Notes under the pieces: model-generated
What the model was told of the DNA's origin: nothing
Seen by the model: the letters and a program-made list of their open reading frames with translations, nothing else
Databases searched by the model: none
Made by a program: the position numbers and the translations under genes
Assembly: GCA_013314775.1 (NCBI GenBank)
Contig: JABUFB010000008.1
Span: 496,001 to 560,000, forward strand
Source of the DNA: Armatimonadota bacterium
Lineage (GTDB): Bacteria; Armatimonadota; Zipacnadia; Zipacnadales; JABUFB01
Length of the DNA stretch: 64,000 nucleotides
Direction: 5' to 3'
Shown here: one piece after another, positions 52,398 through 61,011 of the stretch
Position numbering within the stretch: position 1 is the stretch's first letter
Layout of the letters: each line of letters starts with the position of its first letter

Positions 52398-53639
52398 ATG
52401 CATCTGAAGGCACAAACCTGCGCCGCGCTCACCTGCTGCGCCATCATCGCCGGAGGTCTCACCATGACCGTCCCCGCTGCAGCCCAGGAACGCTTCCAGC
52501 AGGACCGCTTTGCCATCGGATTCTGGGTAGACCCGCCGATGGATGACCGCGCGGATGAACGATACGCCGAAATTGCCGAGGCCAACTTCACCCTTGTCAT
52601 CGGCGGATTCGGCGCCCGCACGCCCGAGCAGGTGAAGCGGCAACTCGAGCTCTGCGAGAAGTACGACCTGCGCGCGGTAGTCTGGAGCCATGGCGTGGCG
52701 CCGGACGCTTTGCCCGAATCCCCGGCCTGCTGGGGCTATCAGATAGTGGATGAGCCCAACTCCCGGCTTTTCCCCGAACTGGCCGAGCGCGTGGCCGCGA
52801 TCCGCGCTGCGCGTCCCGGGCGCTTTGGATACATCAACCTTTTGCCCAACTACGCCAATGCCGCGCAGCTTGGCAATGACACGTATGATGAGCACGTTGC
52901 GTCCTTCATGCAGATCGTGAGCCCTGACGTGCTGAGCATGGATCATTACCCGATTCTGCACCCCGACGGCGACACCCGGTCGTCTTACTGCGCGAATCTC
53001 GAGGTCATGCGCAAGTATGCGCTCCAGCACGGCGTGCCTTTCTGGAACTTCTTCAACACCATGCCCTACGGCCCCCACATGGACCTGACCGAGGGCGGCC
53101 TACGCTGGCAGATCTTTACATCATTGGCCTACGGGGCGAAGGGCGTCCTGTACTTCTGCTACTACACGCCCGCCGGGGGCGAATTCCCCAAGGGTGGGGC
53201 CATTATCCACAGGGACGGTCGTCGCGGCCGGCACTACTATCAGGCCCAGCGCATCAACGCAGGCCTGAAGAGACTGGGCCCGACCCTCATGGCCCTAACC
53301 AGCGAGAAAGTGGTCCGGATTCCACCCGACAGCAACGCGGCGCAGCTTCTGGCAGGAACGCCCATTCGGAATATCACCCCCAGCCACAAGGGCGACTTTC
53401 TGGTGGGTGTATTCCGCCATGAGGACGGGCGACGCGCCGTGCTGCTGAACAACTACGAGTACCGCTACACGTCCTGGCCCACCGTGGAGTTCGATGCACC
53501 GGCTGCGGAGGTACTCGAGGTCGACCCGATGACCGGACAGATCGCCCCGGTCATCGACGACAGCCCGGCGATGGACGGCTTGCAGATCTCACTGGATGCT
53601 GGCGACGGAAGGCTATTCATCCTTCCAGCTGGGCAGTAG
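52398..53639 (+). CDS. secreted TIM-barrel glycosidase-like protein
   Basis: 413 residues from ATG 52398 with GAGG upstream. Signal peptide (CAALTCCAIIAGGLTMTVPAAA). The barrel pattern is clear: FAIGFWVDPP, FTLVIGG, YDLRAVVWSHG, YQIVDEPN, RFGYINLLPNY, VLSMDHYPIL, VPFWNFFNTMPYG, GAKGVLYFCYYT; then a C-terminal beta-domain (FRHEDGRRAVLLNNY, PAAEVLEVDPMTG). VDEP and the later carboxylates are catalytic candidates as in GH-A clan enzymes. No known family assigned. Followed by a second secreted gene after 45 bases. Confidence 0.65.
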   Translation: MHLKAQTCAALTCCAIIAGGLTMTVPAAAQERFQQDRFAIGFWVDPPMDDRADERYAEIAEANFTLVIGGFGARTPEQVKRQLELCEKYDLRAVVWSHGVAPDALPESPACWGYQIVDEPNSRLFPELAERVAAIRAARPGRFGYINLLPNYANAAQLGNDTYDEHVASFMQIVSPDVLSMDHYPILHPDGDTRSSYCANLEVMRKYALQHGVPFWNFFNTMPYGPHMDLTEGGLRWQIFTSLAYGAKGVLYFCYYTPAGGEFPKGGAIIHRDGRRGRHYYQAQRINAGLKRLGPTLMALTSEKVVRIPPDSNAAQLLAGTPIRNITPSHKGDFLVGVFRHEDGRRAVLLNNYEYRYTSWPTVEFDAPAAEVLEVDPMTGQIAPVIDDSPAMDGLQISLDAGDGRLFILPAGQ

Positions 53640-53684
53640 CCGGCGGGCAATGCAATCTCAAGCGCGACCGAATGGGTGATCGCC

Positions 53685-55274
53685 ATGTCCCCGCGACCGC
53701 TCTCGACCTTTACGAAGCTCTGGATGGTGATGTTCATGCTGGGTTGGTCATGTGCCGGCTCAGCCCAGGCGCCCAATACGCTGTTCTCCGCCACGGCAAC
53801 TGTGGATTTCAGCGGCGACACGGGGCAGAGCTTTGGCACCCTGTTTGAGGTGCGCAATGCTGATGGGCGGCCAATCATCGGTGCGGGCTTCCCTGACATC
53901 TACAACACTTGCGTCCGCACCGACCGGTACGGCCTGCAGTTCTATGTGCGACCCGAAAAGCCAGTCGAGCCGCACTGGGAACTGCTGCCGCGCTCAACCG
54001 AAATTGCCCACACTTCAATCCAGGACCTGGATGGTCACCTGTACGCCTACACCTACGCCCACGACAAACGGCTTCGGCGGTGGGACGATTCCTCAGGGGC
54101 CTGGGTGGATGATGACCTTCTCGACCCGGAGCGGCATGTTTTTGGAGATGGCTTCATGCGGGTGGCCGGGAAGCTCCTTGTGTTCCAGGACGGCCAGGCG
54201 TGGTACGACGGCGCCCGCATCCTCGGACGGCCCGAAACAGGTGCGTACTCAAACTTCTACTACGCCCACGGGCACCTGTTCTTCTACCACCGTGGCGGAA
54301 CGGGAGAAAGCGCATTTACGAACATCTGCGCCTGTCCCTGGAGACCCGGCCAGTCCGAGGCCGACGTGAGCGCCATGAAAGCAGTCTCCCCATCGATGAA
54401 GTCGGAGACGACATTCGTCTGGGGCCAACTCAACCACCAGGTGCTCACGGTGTCCAACTGGGGCACGGTGGCGATCTTCAGCGATGGCAAATGGCGTATC
54501 CTGCGGGAGCATGTCCCGGGCACCAGTTACCAGGTTTATTCCATGGTCAACTACCGCGGTGACCTGTATCTCGGGCATTACCCCACAGGGCGTCTCCTGA
54601 AATACGACGGCCAGCAAATCACAGAGCTGCCCAACTTCCCCCCGGTGATGCCCGGTGTCTCGGATTCGGCGCGTGAGGCCCAGACCACCATGATCTACGG
54701 CGGGGAGCTGTATGCCGGCGTCTGGCCCTGGGCCGAGCTTTGGCGGCTGGACCGTGATTCAGGCGAATGGTTACTCGCCCGGCGGATGTTCACGCAGCCT
54801 GAGCTCACCGACAAGGTCGCGCACCCATGGGAGCAAGAGATCCGCGACTATAACGAGGCCACAGGGGCGAAGATGGTGATCAATGAGTGGGGCCACCGGA
54901 TCTGCAGCATGACCCCATGGCGTGACTCACTGATGGTGGCAACATCCGCGAAAGGCCCCAGCAGGCGAGACCCGAACCTCGCGTTCCTGACCGACGACGT
55001 GTACGCGGAATACGGTCGCGTGTGGCGATGCACGCGGCCCGGACACCTGTCGGCGCGGGTCTCGTGGAAGCCCGGCCCCACGGTCCTGCAATGCGTGCTG
55101 CTGCGCGACAGGCTCCGGGTCCTGCAGGATGGCGAAATCATTGGGGAAGCGCTGATCGATCCCGCGTTGCTCGAGCAACTGCAACCAGCAAGCATCGCCT
55201 GGGCCACCGGGCTATACGGAGACTTCGGGGCACTTCTTGTTGACCGGGTCGCGTGGCCGCCGCTTCGCCCGTGA
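53685..55274 (+). CDS. secreted propeller-like hypothetical protein
   Basis: 529 residues from ATG 53685 (a GTG nine bases earlier is possible; ribosome site weak). Signal peptide (TFTKLWMVMFMLGWSCAGSAQ). After a beta-sandwich start (TLFSATATVDFSGDTG), repeated short strands with W and YxG turns (HLYAYTYAHDKRLRRWDD, YSMVNYRGDLYLGHYPTGRLLKYDG, TTMIYGGELYAGVWPWAELWRLDRD) suggest a beta-propeller. No named family. Probably substrate binding or hydrolysis alongside the preceding glycosidase-like gene. Confidence 0.6.
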   Translation: MSPRPLSTFTKLWMVMFMLGWSCAGSAQAPNTLFSATATVDFSGDTGQSFGTLFEVRNADGRPIIGAGFPDIYNTCVRTDRYGLQFYVRPEKPVEPHWELLPRSTEIAHTSIQDLDGHLYAYTYAHDKRLRRWDDSSGAWVDDDLLDPERHVFGDGFMRVAGKLLVFQDGQAWYDGARILGRPETGAYSNFYYAHGHLFFYHRGGTGESAFTNICACPWRPGQSEADVSAMKAVSPSMKSETTFVWGQLNHQVLTVSNWGTVAIFSDGKWRILREHVPGTSYQVYSMVNYRGDLYLGHYPTGRLLKYDGQQITELPNFPPVMPGVSDSAREAQTTMIYGGELYAGVWPWAELWRLDRDSGEWLLARRMFTQPELTDKVAHPWEQEIRDYNEATGAKMVINEWGHRICSMTPWRDSLMVATSAKGPSRRDPNLAFLTDDVYAEYGRVWRCTRPGHLSARVSWKPGPTVLQCVLLRDRLRVLQDGEIIGEALIDPALLEQLQPASIAWATGLYGDFGALLVDRVAWPPLRP

Positions 55275-55310
55275 CAGGCGCCATGGGAGATATCGCCATC
55301 TCGTCCTGTC
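55273..55310 (+). terminator. weak stem-loop at the end of the propeller-like gene
   Basis: GACAGG (55273-55278) pairs with CCTGTC (55305-55310), with an inner GAGAT/ATCTC stem; overlaps the stop codon. No T run. Confidence 0.3.
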
Positions 55311-55354
55311 AGCAGGTGCAAGGGTGCAATCCGGCGCATAGCTGGCACTACATC

Positions 55355-55377
55355 GGTCACGCGTCCCTGACGTGACC
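55355..55377. promoter_or_regulatory. 7-bp inverted repeat upstream of the DMT transporter
   Basis: GGTCACG (55355-55361) and CGTGACC (55371-55377) with a 9-base spacer, about 30 bases before the transporter start. Candidate operator; the GTGAC/GTCAC core recurs at 18977 and, in part, at 52254. Confidence 0.35.
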
Positions 55378-55406
55378 CGCGCGCAATCCAAACGAGGCTC
55401 GCACCG

Positions 55407-56288
55407 GTGTCTGACAGGCAACGCGGAATCATCTTCATGTTGGCCTCGGCAGTCATCTTCTCGCTGATGGCGGCCATGGTGCGTGGGGTGGCATCGGTCA
55501 ATCCACTGATCATGGTGGCGGCCCGGTTCGCCATCGGCATACTGGTGTGTCTCGCCATCTTCGCAACCGGCCGCGACAGGCCCCGCTGGACTGCCTGGCC
55601 CTGGCTTCTTGGCCGCGGCGTCATCGGCGGGATTGCGGTTATCCTGCTGTATTGGTCGATCCAGAACGTGGGCCTCGCGAAGGCCCAGATGCTCAGCTAT
55701 ACCTACGTTGTTTTCGCCGCGATCATGGCCGTCCCAGTGCTTGGCGAGCGCCTGAGGCCCCTGCAGTGGGCGGCGGTTCTCGCGGCAATGCTCGGGGCGG
55801 TGATACTCTGCGGCGTGCAGAGCCTTACTTTCAGGCCTGCGGACTGGATCGCGCTACTCTCCGGGTTCCTGAGCGGCGTCGCGGTTATCTGCGTAGCCCG
55901 GTGCCGCGCCACAGACACGTCCACCAATATCTTCTGGTCCCAGGCAGTTTTCGGGCTGGCGATCGTCGCCATCCCGGCAACCCGAGCTTGGGTCATGCCC
56001 ACGCCCACCGAGTGGCTCTGGCTGCTGCTTATCGGTGTGTTCGCTTCAGCGGGGCAGCTCTCCATGACTTACGCCTACAAGCACACCGGGGCATCGCAGG
56101 GCAGCCTCATCAGTCTCATTGCCCCGGTGATGAGCGCGACCATCGGCGTACTGTATTTCCACGAGCCATACACCGGCGAGTTCCTGATCGGTTCCGCCTT
56201 GATCATCGGCTCTTGCATCTATATGGCGCTGAACCCGGTGGCTGTGGCGGCCAAACCCGTCGCAGAGTGCGACGTTGTGGCAAAGTGA
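55407..56288 (+). CDS. DMT-superfamily (EamA) transporter
   Basis: 293 residues from a GTG start with GAGG nine bases upstream. Ten hydrophobic helices in two EamA halves: first IIFMLASAVIFSLMAAMV, LLYWSIQNVGLAKAQMLSY and VVFAAIMAVPVLGERLRPLQW; second WLWLLLIGVFASAGQLSMTYAY and ISLIAPVMSATIGVLYFHEPYTG. The glycine-glutamate GER and HEPYTG signatures are typical of drug/metabolite exporters. It is the only transporter in the window. Followed by the URO-D gene after 47 bases, so may be exporting or importing a product of that operon; direction unknown. Confidence 0.9.
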   Translation: MSDRQRGIIFMLASAVIFSLMAAMVRGVASVNPLIMVAARFAIGILVCLAIFATGRDRPRWTAWPWLLGRGVIGGIAVILLYWSIQNVGLAKAQMLSYTYVVFAAIMAVPVLGERLRPLQWAAVLAAMLGAVILCGVQSLTFRPADWIALLSGFLSGVAVICVARCRATDTSTNIFWSQAVFGLAIVAIPATRAWVMPTPTEWLWLLLIGVFASAGQLSMTYAYKHTGASQGSLISLIAPVMSATIGVLYFHEPYTGEFLIGSALIIGSCIYMALNPVAVAAKPVAECDVVAK

Positions 56289-56335
56289 CTGGGCGCCGGG
56301 CTCAGCGGGGTCTCGCGCCGGAGAGAGGAAATCCC

Positions 56336-57529
56336 ATGTCCTGGTACCTTCAGGATCCACCCGATTTCGCGAGACACAACGAAGAAGTCGCCGCAGTGTG
56401 GAAGGCCTACTATGATGGCAAGCCCACGCGCGTGCCGGTGTCCATTCACGGGAGCATCCGCAATCTCATCCAGAACTCGGCCATCAACGACACCGGATAC
56501 ACCTTCGAAGACTTCTTCACCGACCCCGAAGCGCAAATCCAGTGTCAGCTTGCCTACCAGGCATGGTACCGCAATCACGTGATCTGCGACCGGGAGATGG
56601 GCCCGCCCGCCGGCGGCTGGACGTTGAACGTCGACTTCCAGAACTCCTACGATGCAGGCTGGTTCGGCTGCCCCTTGCACTACGACGGCAATGCAGTCCC
56701 CGACACGGTGGAAATCCTGAAGCACGACAAGCACAGGCTGTACGAGATGGAGTGCCCGGACCCCCTGCGGGGCGGTCTTCTGGGGCGCGCTATGGAGTTC
56801 TACGAGTACATGCACGACCGCTGCCGCAACCTGGAGTTCCAGGGCCTTCCAGTGAACCCTCCAGTCACCATCCCCGGCGAGAGCAATGACGGCCCGCTCG
56901 ACGCCGCCTACAAGCTGCGCGGGGCCGCTGAAGTCTGTATGGATATGATCGCGGATCCGGACTACTACCACGACCTGATGACCTTCATCACTGACTGCTT
57001 CATTCGGCGTATGAAAGCCATCCGCCAGTGGAGATGGGAGAGGCATCCGGACTCGCCGGACAGGGGCCAGTTCAAGCGCCCCGGTTACGGGTTCGCGGAC
57101 GATGCCATCGTCCTGCTTTCGGTGGAGCAGTACCGGGAGTTCGTGCTGCCGTATCACAAACGCCTGGCGGAGGAGTTTAGTGACGGCGGCGCCAAGAGCG
57201 TCCACCTCTGCGGCGACGCCACACGCTTCTTCCCCATTCTGCGGGATGAGATGAACGTTACCAGCTTCGACACCGGCTTCCCCGTGGATCATGGGCAAGT
57301 GCGACGAGAGCTTGGGCCGGATGTCCAGATTTTCGGCGGCCCAACGGTCATGCTGCTAAGAGATGGCCCGGAGTCGGCAATCCGCGCTAAGGTCCAGGAG
57401 ATCTGCGAGTCGGGCATCATGGACGGCGGGAAGTTCGTGCTCATCGCCGCCAACAATATGGCCCCGTGCACACCCGTGGAGCACGTGAGGGCCATGTATG
57501 AAGCGGCGCAGGTGTTTGGTCGGTACTGA
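56336..57529 (+). CDS. URO-D-family protein with HxCG motif
   Basis: 397 residues; ATG 56336 with GAGAGGA upstream, earlier in-frame starts have none and lie inside the DMT gene. Motif H290-L-C292-G-D matches methylcobamide:CoM-methyltransferase-like members. Other cues: VTIPGESNDGPLDAAYKLRGAAEVCMDMIADPDYYHDLM, and the C-terminal FGGPTVMLLRDG and FVLIAANNMAPCTPVEHV. A tail of two Cys sits near NNMAPC. Operon with the DMT transporter before and the GH101-like gene after (23 bases). Confidence 0.78.
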   Translation: MSWYLQDPPDFARHNEEVAAVWKAYYDGKPTRVPVSIHGSIRNLIQNSAINDTGYTFEDFFTDPEAQIQCQLAYQAWYRNHVICDREMGPPAGGWTLNVDFQNSYDAGWFGCPLHYDGNAVPDTVEILKHDKHRLYEMECPDPLRGGLLGRAMEFYEYMHDRCRNLEFQGLPVNPPVTIPGESNDGPLDAAYKLRGAAEVCMDMIADPDYYHDLMTFITDCFIRRMKAIRQWRWERHPDSPDRGQFKRPGYGFADDAIVLLSVEQYREFVLPYHKRLAEEFSDGGAKSVHLCGDATRFFPILRDEMNVTSFDTGFPVDHGQVRRELGPDVQIFGGPTVMLLRDGPESAIRAKVQEICESGIMDGGKFVLIAANNMAPCTPVEHVRAMYEAAQVFGRY

Positions 57530-57552
57530 CGCGCCAACGGAGGCGAGATAAC

Positions 57553-60500
57553 GTGCTGCGCGCCACGATCTGCTGCTGTGCCGTCGCGCTCTGGGGCGCA
57601 GCCGCCTCGGGGCAGGTCCTGCACGAGTGGACCTTTGACGACCCTGACGCATCGGCGCTCTGGCCCCACGGATGCACCTCGAATGTCGAAGACGGCATGC
57701 TCAGGTGCGAGATCACCGGAAAAAGCTCCGGGGTATGGCTCTGGCTGCCCCAGGCCGAGACTCCCGCTCCCGCGAAGCTGGTCATGCGCATCCGAACCAG
57801 CGACACCATGGTGGGCCAGGGCGAAGCGTACATCAGAACCCGGGAGCGCCCCGACATCGGCATGCATGGCGTGGTGCGCTTCCCGGTGCCTCATGACAAT
57901 CAATGGCACGAAATCGCGATTCCGCTCCCCGCAGTTGGCACGATCCTCCAGGTCCGCCTCGCCGTGGGGCACAGACCGGGCACCTTCGAGATCGACTGGA
58001 TCCGCTTCGAAAGCGATCCGTACCCTGCGGAAATCCTGGCTGCGCGTGATTCCCTTCCCGACCATCTCACCATACAGAACGATGCCCTGCGGGTAACCCT
58101 GCGCACCCGTGACCACCGCTACAGTGTGGTTGACCGCCGCACGGGGAGACGATGGACCGCCAACGGTTCCGGCTGCAAGGCGCTCCTCACTGGAGCGCGG
58201 CGTGCCGATTCCCGGACGATGGTGCTCGACCTGTACGACCACAGTACCCGCACGGACTACACCAGTACCGTGTCCCTGCCTGAACAGGGAACGGTCTCCT
58301 TCGAGCTGAGCACCGAGCACCCGCGGTCACGTTTCCAGGCGCTGGTGGACTACCCGCCCATGCTTACCAGCGATCTTGCCGCGGCGAAGCTTGTCTTCTG
58401 CGACCGTTCCGCGGGAGTCTACGTGGATCAGAAAGAGGAGGCTTACGCCGGCAAGCTACTCACGGTCTATGGGAACACCGCCACCACTAACATGCCGCTG
58501 GTGGGCGTGGTCAGTTCGCCCCGTGGCGATGCTATGATGGCGCTGGTCGAAACGCCCTGCGACGCCCTGTTCCACCTCGCCCCTGATGCCGAAAAGCGCT
58601 GCTGGCCGCAGATTATCTGGCAGGAATCGTTGGACACCTTCGGCTATCCGCGCCGTTTGTCATACCGCTTTGTGCCTTCGGGCGGCTATGTCGCGCTGGC
58701 GAACCTGTACAGGAAGTACGCCACAGAGCAGGGGCATGTGCTCCCCTTCTCACGGAAGCTCAAGCAGCGCCCGCAGGTCGCGGGGCTCAGGGGGGCGCCG
58801 ATCCTCTGGGGCGCCCGAGATGCCTGGCGGTTCATCCAGGAAGCCAGGACCGAAGGAATGGTCGCCGGCGTACTCGCGAACGCCCACCACGGCCTGTGGG
58901 ACCATGGTTCCCTGCGCAAGCTCAACGAGTTGGGCTACTTGACCGCTCCCTATGACAACGTCACCGACGCCCTCGATGGTCCGACGGGCCCTCAGCGCGA
59001 TCCGCTGAAGGAGACGGCCTTTCACTCCAGGCCGGATTCCGGCCCCCAGGGCGGCTGGGAGGACGAACTCAACAAGCACTTCATGCGTTCCACAGCCTTC
59101 GCGATGAGGGCGCTCACAACCTACGCCCCCGCGGAACTCGAGCATTACGGCTATAACGCCTGGTTCATGGACGTCGCTCTCGCCATCCATCTCCTGGAGG
59201 ACTGGCACCCCCAGCACACATTCGATCGCCGGCAGGACATGGCCTACCGGCGCGAGTGCTTCCGCTGGCTCAACGATAAGGGGCTTGTTGTCGGCGCCGA
59301 GCATGGCAATGACTGGGGCATTGAGTTCATTGACTGGACCGAAGGCTCCCTTGGCGGCCCGTTTTGGTGGGACCGTGCGCGGGACGGGGGCTGGGACCCG
59401 GGGCGCTTGAGACGCGCCGTCTCGCGCGAAGACTACACCGACAAATACCTGCGCATCGGCCACGGGTACGACACCCGCGTGCCGTTCTGGCAACTGGTCT
59501 ACCATGACTGCGCGGTATCCACCTGGTACTGGGGGGACGGCCCGGATTTCCACCACGACGCCGCGCCGGAAGTCTCGGACCAAAAGGACCTCCAGACCCT
59601 CCTGTATGGCGGTGTTCCGATTCTGTGGCGCAGCGACGAAGGCTACGGCTGGGAACGCAACCGTGAACGCCTGATGCAGTCCTATCGCGACACCTGCATT
59701 TTCCACCGCGAGGTGGCCTTCGCCAGGCTGGTCGACCACGAGTTCCTGAGCCCGGACATGGCCCTCCAGCGGACCCGGTTCGATACGGGACATACTGCAG
59801 TGGTGAACTTCGGCGACGATCCCCGCGAGTATACATCCGATTCCGGCGAGACGGTGACCCTTGCTCCCGGCGGATATCTGGTCACCGGACCGGCCTTCCG
59901 TCAGACGAAACTCTGGCTGGACGGCGCGGTGGTGAAGAGCATCCAGGCGGAGGGCTACTTCGTTGGGGAAGCGCCAGACCGGCGGAAGGTCGGCCCAGTG
60001 GAACTCGATGGACGCTTCGTGGGCTTCCGGGTGAGCCCGAAGCGCTGGCAACTATCACTGGAAGCAGGCAAGCAGTACCGCTTCCGCACCAGCGACCTGA
60101 CCGGCTGGGATGCGGCAAGCCCTTGCGCGTTGGTAGAACTTGATCCGGTAAGCGCCGATCGCCGAGTGCTCCAGACCGGCTCCGCGGGCGACGAGATCCG
60201 GATCGACGCCGCTCCAGATACCCGCTTCTTCGCGCTGGTGCTTGACCCGGACCCCACCGTCGTCACGCTCTACCCGGCAGCCGAGACGCTCCCTGACGGG
60301 GACCTGGTGATGCTTTCCGTCGCCGCTGAGAACGGAACCATCCGCTACACACTGGACAACTCCGAGCCCACGCCGGAATCTCCAGCCTACGCCGAGCCTT
60401 TCGCACTGGAAGGCAGCGCCGTTGTCAAAGCTCGCCTGTTCGCCGGCTCGCAGGCTCTGGGGCAGACTGTCACCCGCGCACTGAGATCGTCGGTGCGGCT

Positions 60501-60993
60501 CTTTGGTTCCCCCCTGCTCAGGGGTGGCGACGATGCCCTGCGGGTAGATGTACCGGTGGCCGGACTGGATCAGCTGCGACTGGTGGTTGGCGATGGCGGC
60601 AACAGTTGCTGGAGCGACTGGGCGGGCTGGGCGGACGCGGCCTTCGCACGTGCGGACGGGTCGAAACTCTACCTGTCTGAACTCAAGCCTGTCGCAGCGA
60701 AGCAGACGTATCACGAGATGACCGTTGACGGCAACCCACCCGGCAGCGGATCGATCCGCATCAACGGCCGCAGGTTTGAGAAAGGCCTCTGCTGCTTCTC
60801 TGAGGCCGAAATCATCTACAAGGTGCCGGCCGACGCCGTACGGTTCTCCGCCTGGGTGGGCGTCGATGACCGGGCGAATCCCGGCCCGAATGGCCCTGAG
60901 ATTCTGCGCGGCACAGTTACTTTCAGCGTCTTCGGCCTGCGCCCGTGGAGGCACGGGACCGGACAATCCCGAGCCAATCAACCAGCGCCCTGA
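57553..60993 (+). CDS. secreted GH101-like/DUF5696-type glycosidase with NPCBM
   Basis: 1146 residues from a GTG start with GGAGG nine bases upstream. Signal peptide (LRATICCCAVALWGAAASG). Layout: N-terminal beta-domain (20-150), a galactose-mutarotase-like domain (180-370), a TIM barrel (about 400-760) with YNAWFMDVALA and VGAEHGNDWG giving D and E candidate catalytic residues near 539 and 582, a C-terminal beta-sandwich, an FN3/chitobiase-C-like segment (about 895-975: TVVTLYPAAETLPDGD, IRYTLDNSEPTPESP), and an NPCBM (about 985-1133: LVVGDGGNSCW, WADAAFARADGSKLYLS, FEKGLCCFSEAEIIYKVP, FSAWVGVDDRA). The catalytic part resembles GH101 (endo-alpha-N-acetylgalactosaminidase-like) by strand motifs only; activity unproven. 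Confidence 0.65.
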   Translation: MLRATICCCAVALWGAAASGQVLHEWTFDDPDASALWPHGCTSNVEDGMLRCEITGKSSGVWLWLPQAETPAPAKLVMRIRTSDTMVGQGEAYIRTRERPDIGMHGVVRFPVPHDNQWHEIAIPLPAVGTILQVRLAVGHRPGTFEIDWIRFESDPYPAEILAARDSLPDHLTIQNDALRVTLRTRDHRYSVVDRRTGRRWTANGSGCKALLTGARRADSRTMVLDLYDHSTRTDYTSTVSLPEQGTVSFELSTEHPRSRFQALVDYPPMLTSDLAAAKLVFCDRSAGVYVDQKEEAYAGKLLTVYGNTATTNMPLVGVVSSPRGDAMMALVETPCDALFHLAPDAEKRCWPQIIWQESLDTFGYPRRLSYRFVPSGGYVALANLYRKYATEQGHVLPFSRKLKQRPQVAGLRGAPILWGARDAWRFIQEARTEGMVAGVLANAHHGLWDHGSLRKLNELGYLTAPYDNVTDALDGPTGPQRDPLKETAFHSRPDSGPQGGWEDELNKHFMRSTAFAMRALTTYAPAELEHYGYNAWFMDVALAIHLLEDWHPQHTFDRRQDMAYRRECFRWLNDKGLVVGAEHGNDWGIEFIDWTEGSLGGPFWWDRARDGGWDPGRLRRAVSREDYTDKYLRIGHGYDTRVPFWQLVYHDCAVSTWYWGDGPDFHHDAAPEVSDQKDLQTLLYGGVPILWRSDEGYGWERNRERLMQSYRDTCIFHREVAFARLVDHEFLSPDMALQRTRFDTGHTAVVNFGDDPREYTSDSGETVTLAPGGYLVTGPAFRQTKLWLDGAVVKSIQAEGYFVGEAPDRRKVGPVELDGRFVGFRVSPKRWQLSLEAGKQYRFRTSDLTGWDAASPCALVELDPVSADRRVLQTGSAGDEIRIDAAPDTRFFALVLDPDPTVVTLYPAAETLPDGDLVMLSVAAENGTIRYTLDNSEPTPESPAYAEPFALEGSAVVKARLFAGSQALGQTVTRALRSSVRLFGSPLLRGGDDALRVDVPVAGLDQLRLVVGDGGNSCWSDWAGWADAAFARADGSKLYLSELKPVAAKQTYHEMTVDGNPPGSGSIRINGRRFEKGLCCFSEAEIIYKVPADAVRFSAWVGVDDRANPGPNGPEILRGTVTFSVFGLRPWRHGTGQSRANQPAP

Positions 60994-61011
60994 TGATGAA
61001 GGAGCGATCCC

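Noticed and set aside
56219-58320. Minus-strand open frames of 359 and 343 codons across the URO-D/GH101-like junction
   Set aside because: They span two plus-strand genes with ribosome sites and family motifs; no support for either.
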